Below are positions 11,791 through 21,800 of a stretch of 64,000 nt of DNA, in pieces. Origin of the DNA: Misgurnus anguillicaudatus. Lineage: Eukaryota; Chordata; Actinopteri; Cypriniformes; Cobitidae. Position numbers and translations under genes: made by a program. How positions within the stretch are numbered: position 1 is the first letter of the stretch; each line of letters opens with the position of its first letter. The DNA lies in contig NC_073351.2 of NCBI RefSeq assembly GCF_027580225.2, positions 3,207,001 through 3,271,000 of the forward strand, given 5' to 3'. Below the pieces are notes generated by a model, which was not told where the DNA came from, made no database searches, and was given only the letters and a program-made list of their open reading frames with translations.

Positions 11791-13259
11791 CCCTAAGTCA
11801 ACAGAAAAAAATAACAAATTTTGATCTAATAAATAGGGGATAATATAACAATGTCCACCCCCAAAACATATAGACAGAGTTTGTATCCAAAGTGTAAAAT
11901 GGCATAAAGGTTAAGACAGAATACATAAAATCCCAGGTAAAAATAAAGTATACTTGAATGTACTAAAACTACAGTTAAAAAGTATTTTGTAAAAGTTATG
12001 CACTACAAATATACTAATGAAAAGAATATAGTTCTTCTTGAGTAGTACTTCAATGCACCTGAAAAAGTATACAATACCAGTAATACTTAAATAGATTTCT
12101 AGGGTACTAAAAATACACTCAAAATAGCACAGTTGAGTACACTTAACAGTTTATATTAATAAGTACTAATGGTTCACTTTTGGTATATTAAAGGACAAGT
12201 TGGGTATTTTACACTTCAAGCCCTGTTTTCAGATTGTTTATAGTGAAATAGAACGGTTTTGACTAAAATTTCGCTAAAATTTTTGGGTGTTTGGGTTTCA
12301 CCTCCCACCTCTACAATGGGTGTATAGGTGCACAGGAACAATCCTTCCTAAAATGCATTAAACTTTTGTTTACAAAGACGTGAAACTCACCAAGTGGTCA
12401 GGGGTGTTCACTGATATGCTCACATAAAAATCGCTGCAAAAGAAGCTTTCCAACAGTTGTTTTAGCATTCGTTGTAAACTTGTGGACCTATTTTTCCAAA
12501 CGCCTCACACCCGTATATTCTTCTGTTGAGAGCTTGAATAATAGAAACTCCAGCCCAGTTGGTGGAGATAATCCACCTTTGCCAATTGCAAGAATACAAA
12601 CAAAGTTCCCGGCGCGGAGTAATACCGTACCTCACAGCACATCTAATACAAGGCAATGGAGTTGGCAAAAACTACGATAAACGGCTGTTGGAGTGCATAT
12701 TTTGCGGCGATTTTTGTGTGAGCATACCAGTGAACACCCCTGACCACTCGGTGAGTTTCACATCTTTGTAAACGAAATTTTAATGCATTTTAGGAAGGAT
12801 TGTTCCTGTGCAACTATACAACAATTGTAAAGGTGGGAGGTGATACAAGAAACACCCGAAAATTCACGGGACAGCATCAAATGTCCAAATTTCAGTCAAA
12901 TCGTTCTACAGGGAGTGCAGAATTACTAGGCAAGTTGTATTCCTGAGGACCACCCTTGCTACTGCACAACTACAGCGCTCCTGGTCAACTCAAAATGTTA
13001 ACAAACCCTCAAACCTGAACATTTAAGTAGTAAAAGTGAAATGTTGGCTTTATTAAGAGAATATTTCTATGTACATCATTATTAGGCAACTATTAGTGTG
13101 CAGAATTATTAGGCAACTAAATGAAAAACAAAGATTTTACCATCTCACTTGTTTTTTTTTCAACTGTTAAAGTGAGAATAATAAACAAACTCTACATTTA
13201 CAAAAAAATTAATAAAACAATAAAAAATAAAAAAAATATATAGACTCAGTGACCAATAT

Positions 13260-13715
13260 AGCCACCCTTCTTTTCGATAACAGTCACAAGCCTTCCATTC
13301 ACAGATTCAGTCAGTTTCTTGATCTGGTCTGAACCAACATTTTGTGCAGCCACAACCACAGCCTCCCGGACACTGTTCAGAGAGGTGTACTGTTTACCTT
13401 CACTGTAAATGTCCTGCTTAAGAAGGGCTCAAAAGGTCTCAATAGGATTTAAGTCAGGTGAAGAGGGGGGCCATGTCATCTGTTTTTCATCTCTAAGGCC
13501 TTTACTGGCCTGTCATGCAGTGGAGTACTTTGATGCATGTGATGGAGCGTTGTCTTACAAAATAATCAGTCTTCTTGAAAGATGCAAACTTTTTCCTGTA
13601 CCACTGCTTGAATAAAGTGTCTTCTACATTACAGGCAGGCAGGCACAGACAGGTATTATTAAACATGAGCTTGTTGGACCTTTTTGGGTTGAAAATGGAA
13701 ATAAAAAACAACTCT
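13260..13715 (-). pseudogene. Tc1-like transposase C-terminal fragment, left arm
   Basis: Reading the minus strand gives pieces of a Tc1/IS630 transposase: a serine/proline-rich DLNPIE-type box near 13440-13470 and the tail NGRLVTVIEKKGGYIG near 13260-13310. The frame is broken. The piece before the first catalytic Asp and the DNA-binding half are absent. The same segment is repeated in inverse orientation at 13640-14112. Confidence 0.75.
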
Positions 13716-14112
13716 CAGACCTACTGCCAATTTTTAGAAGACACTTTCTTCAAGCAGTGGTAGAGGAAAAAATCTGCATCTTTCAATAAGACTTTATTAT
13801 GCAAGACAACGCTTCAGCACATGCATCAAAATACTCAACTGAGTGGCTGGCCAGTAAAGGCCTTAAAGGTGAAAAACTAATGACATGGCCCCTTCTTCAC
13901 CTGACTTAAACCCTATTGAGACCTTTTGATCCCTTCTTAAGCAGGACATTTACAGTGAAGGTAAACAGTACACCTCTCTGAACAGTGTCTGGGAGGCTGT
14001 GGTTGTGGGTGCACAAAATGTTGGTTCAGACCAGATCAAGAAACTGACTGAATCCGTGAATGGAAGGCTTGTGACTGTTATCGAAAAGAAGGGTGGCTAT
14101 ATTGGTCACTGA
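13640..14112 (+). pseudogene. Tc1-like transposase C-terminal fragment, right arm
   Basis: Plus-strand mirror of 13260-13715, extending slightly further toward the N-terminal side (FLEDTFFKQW near 13734-13763). The catalytic second-Asp region is visible as QDNASAHASKYS around 13803-13840. The third acidic residue lies in the DLNPIE box near 13905-13920. The C-terminus ends with GGYIGH and a stop at 14110-14112. Single-base shifts break the frame. Confidence 0.75.
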
Positions 14113-14579
14113 GTCTTCATATTTTTTTTTTTTTATTGTTTTATTATTTTTTTTTGTAAATTAGAGTTTGTTTATTATTCTCACTTTAACAAGTGAAAAA
14201 AAAACAAGTGAGATGGTAAAATCTTTGTTTTTCATTTAGTTGCCTAATAATTCTGCACACTAATAATTGCATAATAATGATGTACATAGAAATATTCTCT
14301 TAATAAAGCCAAAATTTCACTTTTACTACTTAAATGTTCAGGTTTGAGGGTTTGTTAACATTTTGAATTGACCAAGAGCACTGTAGTTGTACAATAACAA
14401 AAGTAATCCTCAAAAATACAACTTGCCTAATAATTCTGCACTCCCTGTATTTCATCCTAAACAATCTGAAAACAGGGCTTTAAGTGTAAAATACCAAACT
14501 TGTCCTTTAACTACAAAATTAGTGCAGAAAATGGTACATTTAATAAGTGTCTTTTAGTGCACTTTTTCTCCTGGGATAG

Positions 14580-15587
14580 CATTTGTTATCCCTGGACCTC
14601 ACTAATTTTTAAACCCTGACTATGGCTATGTCTGTAAGAAGTTGTCCCTGGCGTGAGATTTTATGTGTAAGTGTGTAACATGCAACTATAATTGAGGGTC
14701 AGTAACTCTTACTTTTGTATCCGCTTTAGGATTCTCCCTCTTGTTTGCGGCCTGAATTGTGTGTGGCCGTTATGCTCTTCACGCTGCTGTTTTTCCTGCT
14801 GTGCAGACAAGTTGTCATTAATAGTTAAAGGGTACTGCTTGTGTCTGGGCTTCCTAATGTGATGTTTTAGTACTTCACTTTTGACATGTGTTTTGTTTGT
14901 GGGGGATAAGCTCATCCTCCCCATGTCTTGAGAAGTCTGATGTATGAGCTTTGTCACCATTTTCTCTTCCTTTTGAGTTGTTTTTGTTATTGTTTGATTA
15001 TTTAATCATTTAGGATTGTGCTGCAATTCGTGTATTGAATGAGATTAATCATTCATTTATGCAATCTGCCTTTTGTATGTGATCCATTAGTTTGGATGGC
15101 AAGCAGTTCTAAGTTGCATGTGATTTTAATCACTCCAACATTTCACTGCTCTCTTCACACCATTATTGTATCATACTGATGGTCACTTATGTGAGGAGGT
15201 GTGTAATGCGCCTGTAAAAAGCAGCTTTCTCAACCCATTAATTGTTATTTACAACACATGGTTATTATTGTGTGTTTTCTCTGTTCCTTATTTATTTTTG
15301 GTTTGTTGCAGAAGCTGGGGTCCTACGGGTGAAAGGACTTTGTCCTATGGTGGTGGTGTTTCTTCATTGTGTGCTGTGACATCTTTGGTAGTGTGATTTG
15401 AGTGCACTGTGTGGTGTGTGTGGAACTGTGCTTTGATACAATTAAACTCAGTTTTTCTGTCATTGGGAGCCTCAACCCTGCTGATATAAATTTTTCTTGT
15501 TCATCTTGTTTTGCTTTACCGACATTTCATTTAGAGTTATAGTCATACAGTATGTTGGTATTACTTTGTGTGTTACAGTTATTTCTT
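14580..15587. other. Unassigned sequence left of the DIRS element
   Basis: No gene recognised. This block and 20495-20690 form the two sides of the DIRS insertion site and would be contiguous without it. A hydrophilic 83-codon frame on the minus strand (14709-14960) has no family resemblance that I can see. Confidence 0.4.
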
Positions 15588-15610
15588 GTTCCCTATCAAA
15601 AGCTTTACTC

Positions 15611-15805
15611 GATGCTGCGCTGCTAAGCGCTATGGGGAAACGTCTTTATCGTTGACCAGCTGAATATAGTGTGCAAACACGTCAATGAAATTGACCCGGA
15701 GGTATATAGCCTCGGTTGATGATGACATCACAGCGCACCCAATGCGAGGCTATAAAATAGATGAGCAACAGCTGTGTCATCAGGTCTTTTTATTTTCAGA
15801 CCAAC
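15611..15805 (+). repeat. DIRS left inverted terminal repeat
   Basis: Starts GATGCTGCGCTGCTAAGCGC and runs through CGTCAATGAAATTGACCCGG and GGCTATAAAATAGATGAGC. It is the reverse complement of 20251-20444 with few differences. TATAAAATAG at about 15751-15760 resembles a TATA box and may mark the element promoter; this is inference. Confidence 0.9.
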
Positions 15806-16510
15806 TCTGAATGAGTGTGTGCTACACTGAAATGCAAATCTCTCTCTTACCTTTTGAACTTCACTTGAGATCTTTGTTAGGAGTTAGATTCCAACAAGAT
15901 AGAGTGCAGACTTTCTCTCTTTCCGATTTTAAAGGAGTTTAAGTTAAAGGAAAATATGAGTAAGAAGAGTCACGAGCAGTCTAAGTCGTGTTTGTTTTCG
16001 CTTTATGGCGAAGGACGACACACACACTTAACTGTTTTGTGTGTTTGGGGGAGGAGCATGCGGTCATGGCTTTGTACAGTCTGATGAGTGCGAGCATTGT
16101 GAATCATTCACAATATAAATGATTCGTGCTCGCCGTGATTATTTCTGACCGCAACCTTAAATTAAGTTATATTTCTTCGCGTGATTCCGAAGCGCACTCC
16201 GGTGTTTCTTCGGGTTATGTGGGGGTAATTATAATAATGACGTTGATGATATCTCTCTCGGTTCTGCGGTGTTTCATAAACCAGCCTCCGAGCGTTTCTC
16301 GCGCGATGAAAGTCGGTCGAGGAGCTTCTCGAGGTGGTAACACGCGCCAGGTTGCAAATTGATTGGCCTCGCGAGCCAGAGAACCCCAAACAAAGCAAAC
16401 TAGCGGATAGGTTTCTATAGTGACAAAGGGAGAGGACGAAACATGAGCCTCTCTCTTTCTTTGAGGATCTCCATGGTGAATTAAATAAATCATGGGAAAG
16501 ACCATACTCA

Positions 16511-17080
16511 TTGCGTGCTTCATGCCCACGGCGTCAATTTATGACTATCGTGGGTACGAAGACGCGCGGATATACCGAAATGCCACAGGTGGAAGAGACG
16601 CACGCGAGTTATCTCTCGCCTGGCTCGGCATCCTCATTAAAGAAGCCTACCCTGCCCACGAAACCATGTAAAATAACTTCAGCTCTCGTGGGCAAAGCTT
16701 ATCAAGCCGCAGGTCAGGCTGGTGCTGCGCTGCATACTATGGCAATATTACAGGCATACCAGGCTGATCTGTTAAAGGATTTGAGTGCAGGCGAGACGAT
16801 AGACAAAGAGACATTTGACGAGTTGCGTATGACTACAGATCTGTCTCTTCGTGTCATTAAATAAACGGCTCGCGCTATCGGCCGTACTATGTCTGCTCTG
16901 GTTAACACAGAGGCATTTATGGCTAAATCTGTCAGGCATAAATGAGAAGGATAAAACTTTTCTTTTAAATGCCCCTGTTTCCCCATTGGGTTTATTTGGT
17001 GACACGGTTGACTCCGTTGTCACGAAATTCACTGAAGTTAAAAGCATGAGGGAATATTCCACTCTTTACAGTAGGGCTCG
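16511..17080 (+). pseudogene. DIRS Gag-like protein, frameshifted
   Basis: Two overlapping frames carry a Gag-like protein. The first (16511-16864) includes GKAYQAAGQAGAALHTMAIL and a helical stretch ending TTDLSLRVIK. The second (16851 onward) contains RHLWLNLSGINEKDKTFLLN followed by APVSPLGLFGDTV, a segment typical of the C-terminal part of vertebrate DIRS Gag. A frameshift near 16860 separates them. Downstream the frame decays into a 15-base G tract (17170-17184). A related Gag relic is at 50345-50950. Gag packages the element RNA; this copy cannot make the full protein. Confidence 0.75.
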
Positions 17081-17404
17081 CCGGCGGGCGGGGCATATCA
17101 TGTTACATCAGATCGCTCCGTCCCGTTGCCTTTACGAAGCCTCTCCACCTCCGCCGCCTCTGGGCTTGCGGGGGGGGGGGGGGGCGGTTTCCAGCATAAT
17201 GTTAAAGGCCCTCTGTCTTCAATGTTAAAGGCCCCCCGTGCAGGGTTTTTAGCATTCCCCTAAGAGGAAATAATAAAATTAATACCATTATCAGAGAGTC
17301 TGGCAGCGTGGAAACTACTGCCAGCCGTTTCTGCTTGGGTAATAAGCACAGTACACTTAGGATACATAATCCAATTTATTCGTCGTCCTCCGCACTTCGA
17401 TGGC

Positions 17405-18020
17405 GTGATATTCACTTCCGTGAGACCGGAACGAACGCACGTACTGTTGCAAGAAATACAAACTCTACTGATGAAAGGGGCCATAGAACATGTTCCCCTT
17501 CCAGAGAGAAGGTCAGGCTTTTACAGCAGATACTTCTTGGTTCTTACAGTCTGCCTAGCTTTATCACCCCGCACACACACACAAAATGTATGGATGCAGC
17601 ACTGGCTCCATTGAGACTCCGGGGCATCCGCATTTTAAATTACATGGATGATTGGCTAATACTAGCAAAATCGCGATAGGTGGCGCTCCAACACAAAAAC
17701 ATTGTGTTAGCACATCTACTTTTTCTAGGGTTGGGACTCAACGCCAAGAAAAGCGTTCTTTCTCATGCCCAGAGAATGACTTATTTATTTAGTCTGGGAT
17801 TCGATTACGATGCGGGCACATTTGTCTCCTGCACGAATCGAGGCCATTCAGCATACCCTGAGCAGAGTCAGGCTAGGCCAGGATCTTACTGTGAAATAAT
17901 ATCAGAGGATATTAGGGTTTATGGCATCAGCATCCACGGTGATTCCTTTGGGGCTGTTGCATATGACGCCGTTTCAGAGCCGGAGGGTTTCATCCAAGGG
18001 CCAACCCTCAAAGGCTGATT
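17405..18020 (+). pseudogene. DIRS reverse transcriptase, internally deleted
   Basis: The N-terminal segment (LLMKGAIEHVPLPERRSGFY, about 17465-17525) is followed almost at once by MDAALAPLRLRGI and the catalytic box NYMDDWLILA at about 17638-17668. In related elements about 80 residues, including the first catalytic Asp motif, lie between these. Here only about 50 bases do. Further frameshifts follow to 18020. The YMDD-type motif is intact, but the palm domain is not, so no active enzyme can be made. Confidence 0.8.
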
Positions 18021-18122
18021 AAAGTGATGCGCCACGGGCTTCATACACTAACTATGTGGATAAGACCCCGGTTTGTTGCCTTGGGTCCCACGCTATGAGC
18101 GACTTGTCATCGCAAACTGCTA

Positions 18123-18530
18123 ATGACAGACGCCTCCCTGACGGGCTGGGGTGCGACCTTAGATGGTCGTCCAGCTCAAGGGGAATGGGAGGGTCATCAG
18201 CTCGGTTGGCACATCACTTGCCTAGAGCTGACGGCTGTATTTCTGGCCTTGAAATATTTTCTCCGCCAAATGAGAAGCTGTCATGTCCTAGTGCGGATGG
18301 ACAACACAGCGACAGTCTCATACTTAAGTCACCAGGGAGGTCAGCGCTCGCGCAATCTGAACAAGATAGCGAGGCAGATTTTTCTCTGGGCTCAGGACAA
18401 GTTCCTGTCACTCAGAACAGTGTACATTCCAGAAAACCTATATGTAGGAGCAGATTTACTGTCCAGGCAGACATTATCGACTGGGGATTGGAAACCCCAC
18501 CCAGACATAGTGTCTCAGATATGGACCTGA
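18123..18530 (+). pseudogene. DIRS RNase H domain
   Basis: A 135-codon open segment shows the RNase H residues in order. These are MTDASLTGWGA (first Asp), HITCLELTAVFLALKYF (Glu), VRMDNTATVSYL (second Asp) and YVGADLLSRQ (final Asp). RNase H removes the RNA strand during reverse transcription. The reading frame is open leftwards through LLMTDAS, so the ATG at 18123 is not a true start. This is the best preserved catalytic domain of the element apart from the recombinase. Confidence 0.85.
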
Positions 18531-18545
18531 TTTTACAGAGAGAAA

Positions 18546-18773
18546 GTGGACCTCTTGGCCTCTTTTCAGATAGCGCAATGTCTCCTTTACTTCTCTCTGA
18601 GTTCCCCAGCCCCCCTGGGTCTGGACGCAATGGCGCACACATGGCCGGACAAACGCCTTTATGCGTTTCCTCCAGTGGCGCTGCTCCCGCAGGTTCTAGC
18701 CAGAGTTCGCCAGCAAGGCTCTTGCCTCTTTCTGATAGCACCGCGTTGGCTGAACAGAGTATGGTTTTTATAG
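18546..18773 (+). pseudogene. DIRS linker between RNase H and recombinase
   Basis: VDLLASFQ, then LGLDAMAHTWPDKRLYAFPP and LLPQVLARVRQQGSCLFLIA, form the conserved connector seen in DIRS/Ngaro-type polyproteins between RNase H and the downstream region. It sits in a different frame from the RNase H segment, which indicates a frameshift at about 18530-18545. Confidence 0.65.
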
Positions 18774-19008
18774 GGATAATATCTCTCCTCAACGGCTCGC
18801 CATGGGCAAGTCCGGAGAGGAGGGGCGTTCTGTCTCATGATAATGCATCTCAGGCCCGACCTGTGGAATCTCCATGTTTGGCTCCTAAGGGTATCAACTG
18901 AGGGACACAGGTTTGTCGCCTGATGTTACTGACACTATTTTGAGTGCTAGGGCTCCTTCCACTAGAAAGAATTATGCCTTTAAATAGGGTGTCTTTGAAG
19001 CATGGTGC

Positions 19009-20029
19009 ATGACACATAATGCAGATCCTGTTAACTGCCAGTTTGCTACAGTTCTGAGTTTTCTGCAGGAAAAGCTGTCAGCAGCTTATGCCCATCCACT
19101 CTCAGGTTTTATGTGCCCGCTTTTTCGGCTTGCCACGCTTTGGTGGACGGGGCGCCGCTCGGGAGGCATCCAACGATTGAGGCCTACAGCAAGAACTAAG
19201 ATTCCTTTGTGGGACCTAGCTATAGTCCTTGAGGGTCTGGTTCAGACATCCTTTTGAACCTCTAGAGTCAGCGTCTGGTAGACTTCTGACACTAAAGATG
19301 GTTGTTCTAATGGCGTTAACTTCTTTAAAAAGAATTGGGGATATGCAGGCTCTGGCGATCTCGCCATCCTGTCTAGATTTTGCCCCAGGAATGGTGAAGT
19401 TGATTTTACATCCTTATCTTGATTACCTGCGTAAGGTTCCCTTTTCGACTGCACCTCCGGTCATTCTTGAGACTTTCTGCCCTCCGCCGTTCACCACGCC
19501 GGAGCAGGAGTTATACCACAGATTGTGTCCAGTCCGTGCTCTTCAGACTTATGTCCACCGCACTAGCCAGTGGCGTAAGTCAGAGCAGTTGTTTGTCTGT
19601 TTTGGGGGCCGCAACAGAGGTGCTGCGGCCACCAGGCAGTCCATATCACATTGGGTTAGGGATGCCATTGCTCTTGCCTTTGAGGCGCGCTGTCAAGTCT
19701 CGCCAGCAGGTCTGAGAGCTCACTCCACCAGGGGAGTAGCCTCTTCTACTGCTTTAGTAAAAGGGGCCTCCTTGCAGAGCGTTTGTGATGCGGCAGGCTG
19801 GTCCTCTCCGCATACATTCATAAGATTTTATAGCTTGGATGCATGTCACTCCAGGGTCTCATGTCCTCGAGTCAACATCTCAAGCTGCTGTCTAAACCAT
19901 TTTTCCATAAAGGGGTATTCCCCACTGCTATTTATTAGGAAGGGGTGCCTTCTTATAGATGTTTGTGAGGCGGCAGGAGCATCCTTTCCGCACACATCCA
20001 CTATTTTTAGCTTGGTTGTTTATGTCTGA
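19009..20029 (+). pseudogene. DIRS tyrosine recombinase, one frameshift
   Basis: The core-binding part (ATVLSFLQEKLSAAYAHPLS and KIPLWDLAIVLEGL) is in one frame up to about 19250. The catalytic part continues in the frame opened at 19229. In that frame (residues counted from 19229) the expected catalytic residues are present: Arg35 in TSLKRIGDM, His165 and Arg168 in LRAHSTRG, Trp191/His195 in AAGWSSPHTF, and Tyr201 in IRFYSLDA. After Tyr201 a second, decayed copy of the last box follows (19943-20023). The recombinase closes and inserts the circular cDNA. A single frameshift near 19245-19250 prevents translation of the whole enzyme. Confidence 0.85.
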
Positions 20030-20113
20030 GATTTCTTTGCGGTCCTTGTGCACACATTTACACATCCGTAAGGGGTCCAGACATCTCCAAGCACGGCAGC
20101 GTGGGTATTGTCG

Positions 20114-20224
20114 TTCCCCATAGCGCTTAGCAGCGCAGCATCGAGTAAAGCTTTTGATAGGGAACGGAGGGGTTACTTGACTGTAACCTTGTTCCCTGAA
20201 AAAGCGGAACGAGATGCTGCGCTG
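20114..20224 (+). repeat. DIRS internal complementary region (circle junction)
   Basis: 20114-20165 is the exact reverse complement of the left end (15588-15639). 20163-20224 is the reverse complement of the right end (20433-20494) with one mismatch. The halves overlap on AAC, the complement of the terminal GTT. This is the diagnostic template region that DIRS elements use to rebuild both ends and to form a circle. Confidence 0.92.
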
Positions 20225-20250
20225 TCTTGCCGTACAGTAGATGTACCAGG

Positions 20251-20444
20251 ACTGGTCTTCAAACAAAAGATCTGATGACACAGCTGTTGCTCATCTATTT
20301 TATAGCCTCGCATTGGGTGCGCTGTGATGTCGTCATCAACCGAGGCTATATACCTCCGGGTCAATTTCATTGACGTGTTTGCACACTATATTCAGCTGGT
20401 CAACGATAAAGACGTTTCCCCATAGCGCTTAGCAGCGCAGCATC
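20251..20444 (-). repeat. DIRS right inverted terminal repeat
   Basis: Reverse complement of 15611-15805. Outside it, up to 20494, is a right-end extension (GGGAACAAGGTTACAGTCAA) that is not in the left repeat but is represented in the internal complementary region. Confidence 0.9.
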
Positions 20445-20798
20445 TCGTTTCGCTTTTTCAGGGAACAAGGTTACAGTCAAGTAACCCCTCCGTTTTCTTT
20501 CTTTTGTTCTCCTGAAGTGGAGTTTGACTGCACCTATTAGTGATTTTACTTTAGTGTTTTATGAGTTTTGTGTTAATAAAAAACTTTTTTTTGTATTATA
20601 CCGATGTCTCATGCCCACTTTCCTTTAAGTGTGTGTGTCTTACAACTATTTTTGGGTAGTTTGAGTATTTTCCCTCTGTGTAATTCCCAGGGTGGCCAGT
20701 GGCGGCCGGTGACTTCTCTTCCTGAGGGGTGCAAATTCAAAATTTGTGTTTGTTGCGTCAGGTTAACCATGTACATCATGCGTCTTGTCAAAATACGA

Positions 20799-20968
20799 GC
20801 CTGCTGCACATGCGTCAAAAGGGTTTATAATGAAAGAGACGTTTACAAAATACTTGCAGGACACTAACTTAACACTAAACTCTGATTACATACGAGATTA
20901 AGCGAGTATCTGGCAAACGCAAACGTCTCTTATCACAAAACCTTTTTTGACGTATGTGCAGCAGGCTC
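20799..20968. repeat. Palindromic segment inside the hAT element
   Basis: GAGCCTGCTGCACATGCGTC at 20799-20818 pairs with the end at 20968, and pairing continues inward through AGAGACGTTT. The segment can fold into an imperfect hairpin of about 170 nt. Such subterminal palindromes often hold transposase-binding sites. Confidence 0.65.
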
Positions 20969-21671
20969 ATATCAACAAACGGGGCAACGCTGCTCCGTGC
21001 ATTGGAGCTCCGTCAAGTTCATCATCTAAATCCTATTTTCTTACTATCTCGTTCCTATCTATATAATATAACATACTAGTTTATCTTAGGAATACTTTAC
21101 CGTGACGATTATTGAACAGTATTAATAAGTAAAATGATCTATCACTAGTAAACACCTAGTGTTAGCATATAGCCCCCTAGCATCAACAAACTGTGCCGGC
21201 TGAAGTTAGCACTTGCTCATTGTCTGTTTACTGTAAATCTGCCTTCCTGGACCAACATGAACCAACAGATAATGGATAATGTGCTGTCACGACCATAGAG
21301 TTTTATATAATATACATATATTACTGTCTACAGTGTAAGAGTAAAAAGAAAAGGCTTCTCATAATGAATGTAGCGTATAGCAAGATAATTTCATCAGTTT
21401 AACAACACAATGTATATATATTTATCTTGTAAACGGATTTGAAATAATAAATAATTGTCGCGTCACGTAGCAAGAGAGATGATAGAGATCTCATTAACTT
21501 CTCCGCAGTAAGTTTTATTTCAAATTCAAGTTTTACATATTAAATAGGCTATTAAAAATTTGTGCTTCTCTCATAAAAACCTCACAGCAGACAGCACAGA
21601 CTTCTACTCACAAACACACGCGATGCAGTGACTATATCTGCGGACACAGATTCCTAATGAGGAGAGTTAAA

Positions 21672-21798
21672 AAGTTCGGACTCGGGTCGGACTCGGGCTG
21701 AGAATTCTGATAAGCTGTCAGACAAGGGCCGGGCTAGGGCCTAAGCGTCTCGGGCCAGGGCCGGATCAGGGCCTAGATTTCAGGCCCGTGCAGGGCTC
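21672..21798. mobile_element. hAT fragment with CAGGGCTCTA end
   Basis: Repeated CTCGGGTCGGACTCGGGC-like and GGGCCGGGCTAGGGCCTA-like motifs end in GCCCGTGCAGGGCTCTA. I associate that with the terminus of a common fish hAT family (ends reading TAGAGCCCTGCACGGGC). Only one end is seen. The L2 LINE starts immediately after it. Confidence 0.5.
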
Positions 21799-21800
21799 TA

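Larger units (their letters stand above)
12909..14447. mobile_element. Tc1-like element rearranged as a head-to-head inverted duplication
   Basis: Termini CAGGGAGTGCAGAATTA and its complement lie between TA dinucleotides (12907-12908 and 14448-14449). Each half carries the same subterminal sequence and the same C-terminal transposase segment in opposite orientation. The whole element is thus a large imperfect palindrome with arms of about 700 bp and a short unpaired centre near 13620-13740. No half has the N-terminal DNA-binding domain. It cannot be autonomous but keeps both terminal repeats. Confidence 0.85.
12188..14510. mobile_element. TTAA MITE, middle level of the nest
   Basis: Begins TTAAAGGACAAGTTGGGTAT and ends with the complement ATACCAAACTTGTCCTTTAA. 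An uninterrupted copy of the same family is at 36467-37219 (753 bp). The match includes AAAATCGCTGCAAAAGA, GCATTCGTTGT and GGCGCGGAGTAAT. The difference in length is accounted for by the Tc1-like insertion at 12909-14447, which gives a clean filled versus empty comparison. Confidence 0.9.
11930..14577. mobile_element. Outer MITE of a three-level nest (ATCCCAGG ends)
   Basis: The left end ATCCCAGGTAAAAATAAAGT is mirrored by the right end ACTTTTTCTCCTGGGAT. The interior is AT-rich with repeated GTACTTAAATG-like half-sites. It is split by the TTAA element at 12188-14510. Without that insertion it would be about 325 bp. Target duplication was not clear. Confidence 0.65.
15588..20494 (+). mobile_element. 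DIRS1-type tyrosine-recombinase retrotransposon
   Basis: A 4.9-kb element with the complete DIRS architecture. It has inverted terminal repeats (15611-15805 and 20251-20444) and decayed Gag, RT, RNase H and tyrosine recombinase in order. An internal complementary region at 20114-20224 joins the reverse complements of both outer ends. The trinucleotide GTT is present at both outer borders (15588-15590 and 20492-20494) and, as AAC, at the junction inside the internal region. DIRS elements are known to move through a circular intermediate closed by their recombinase, without an integrase and without target duplication. Several frameshifts and an RT deletion make this copy non-autonomous. Confidence 0.92.

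Noticed and set aside
18056..18901. 281-codon plus-strand open frame
   Set aside because: It is an alternative-frame shadow over the DIRS RNase H and linker; the conserved residues are in the frames at 18123 and 18546.
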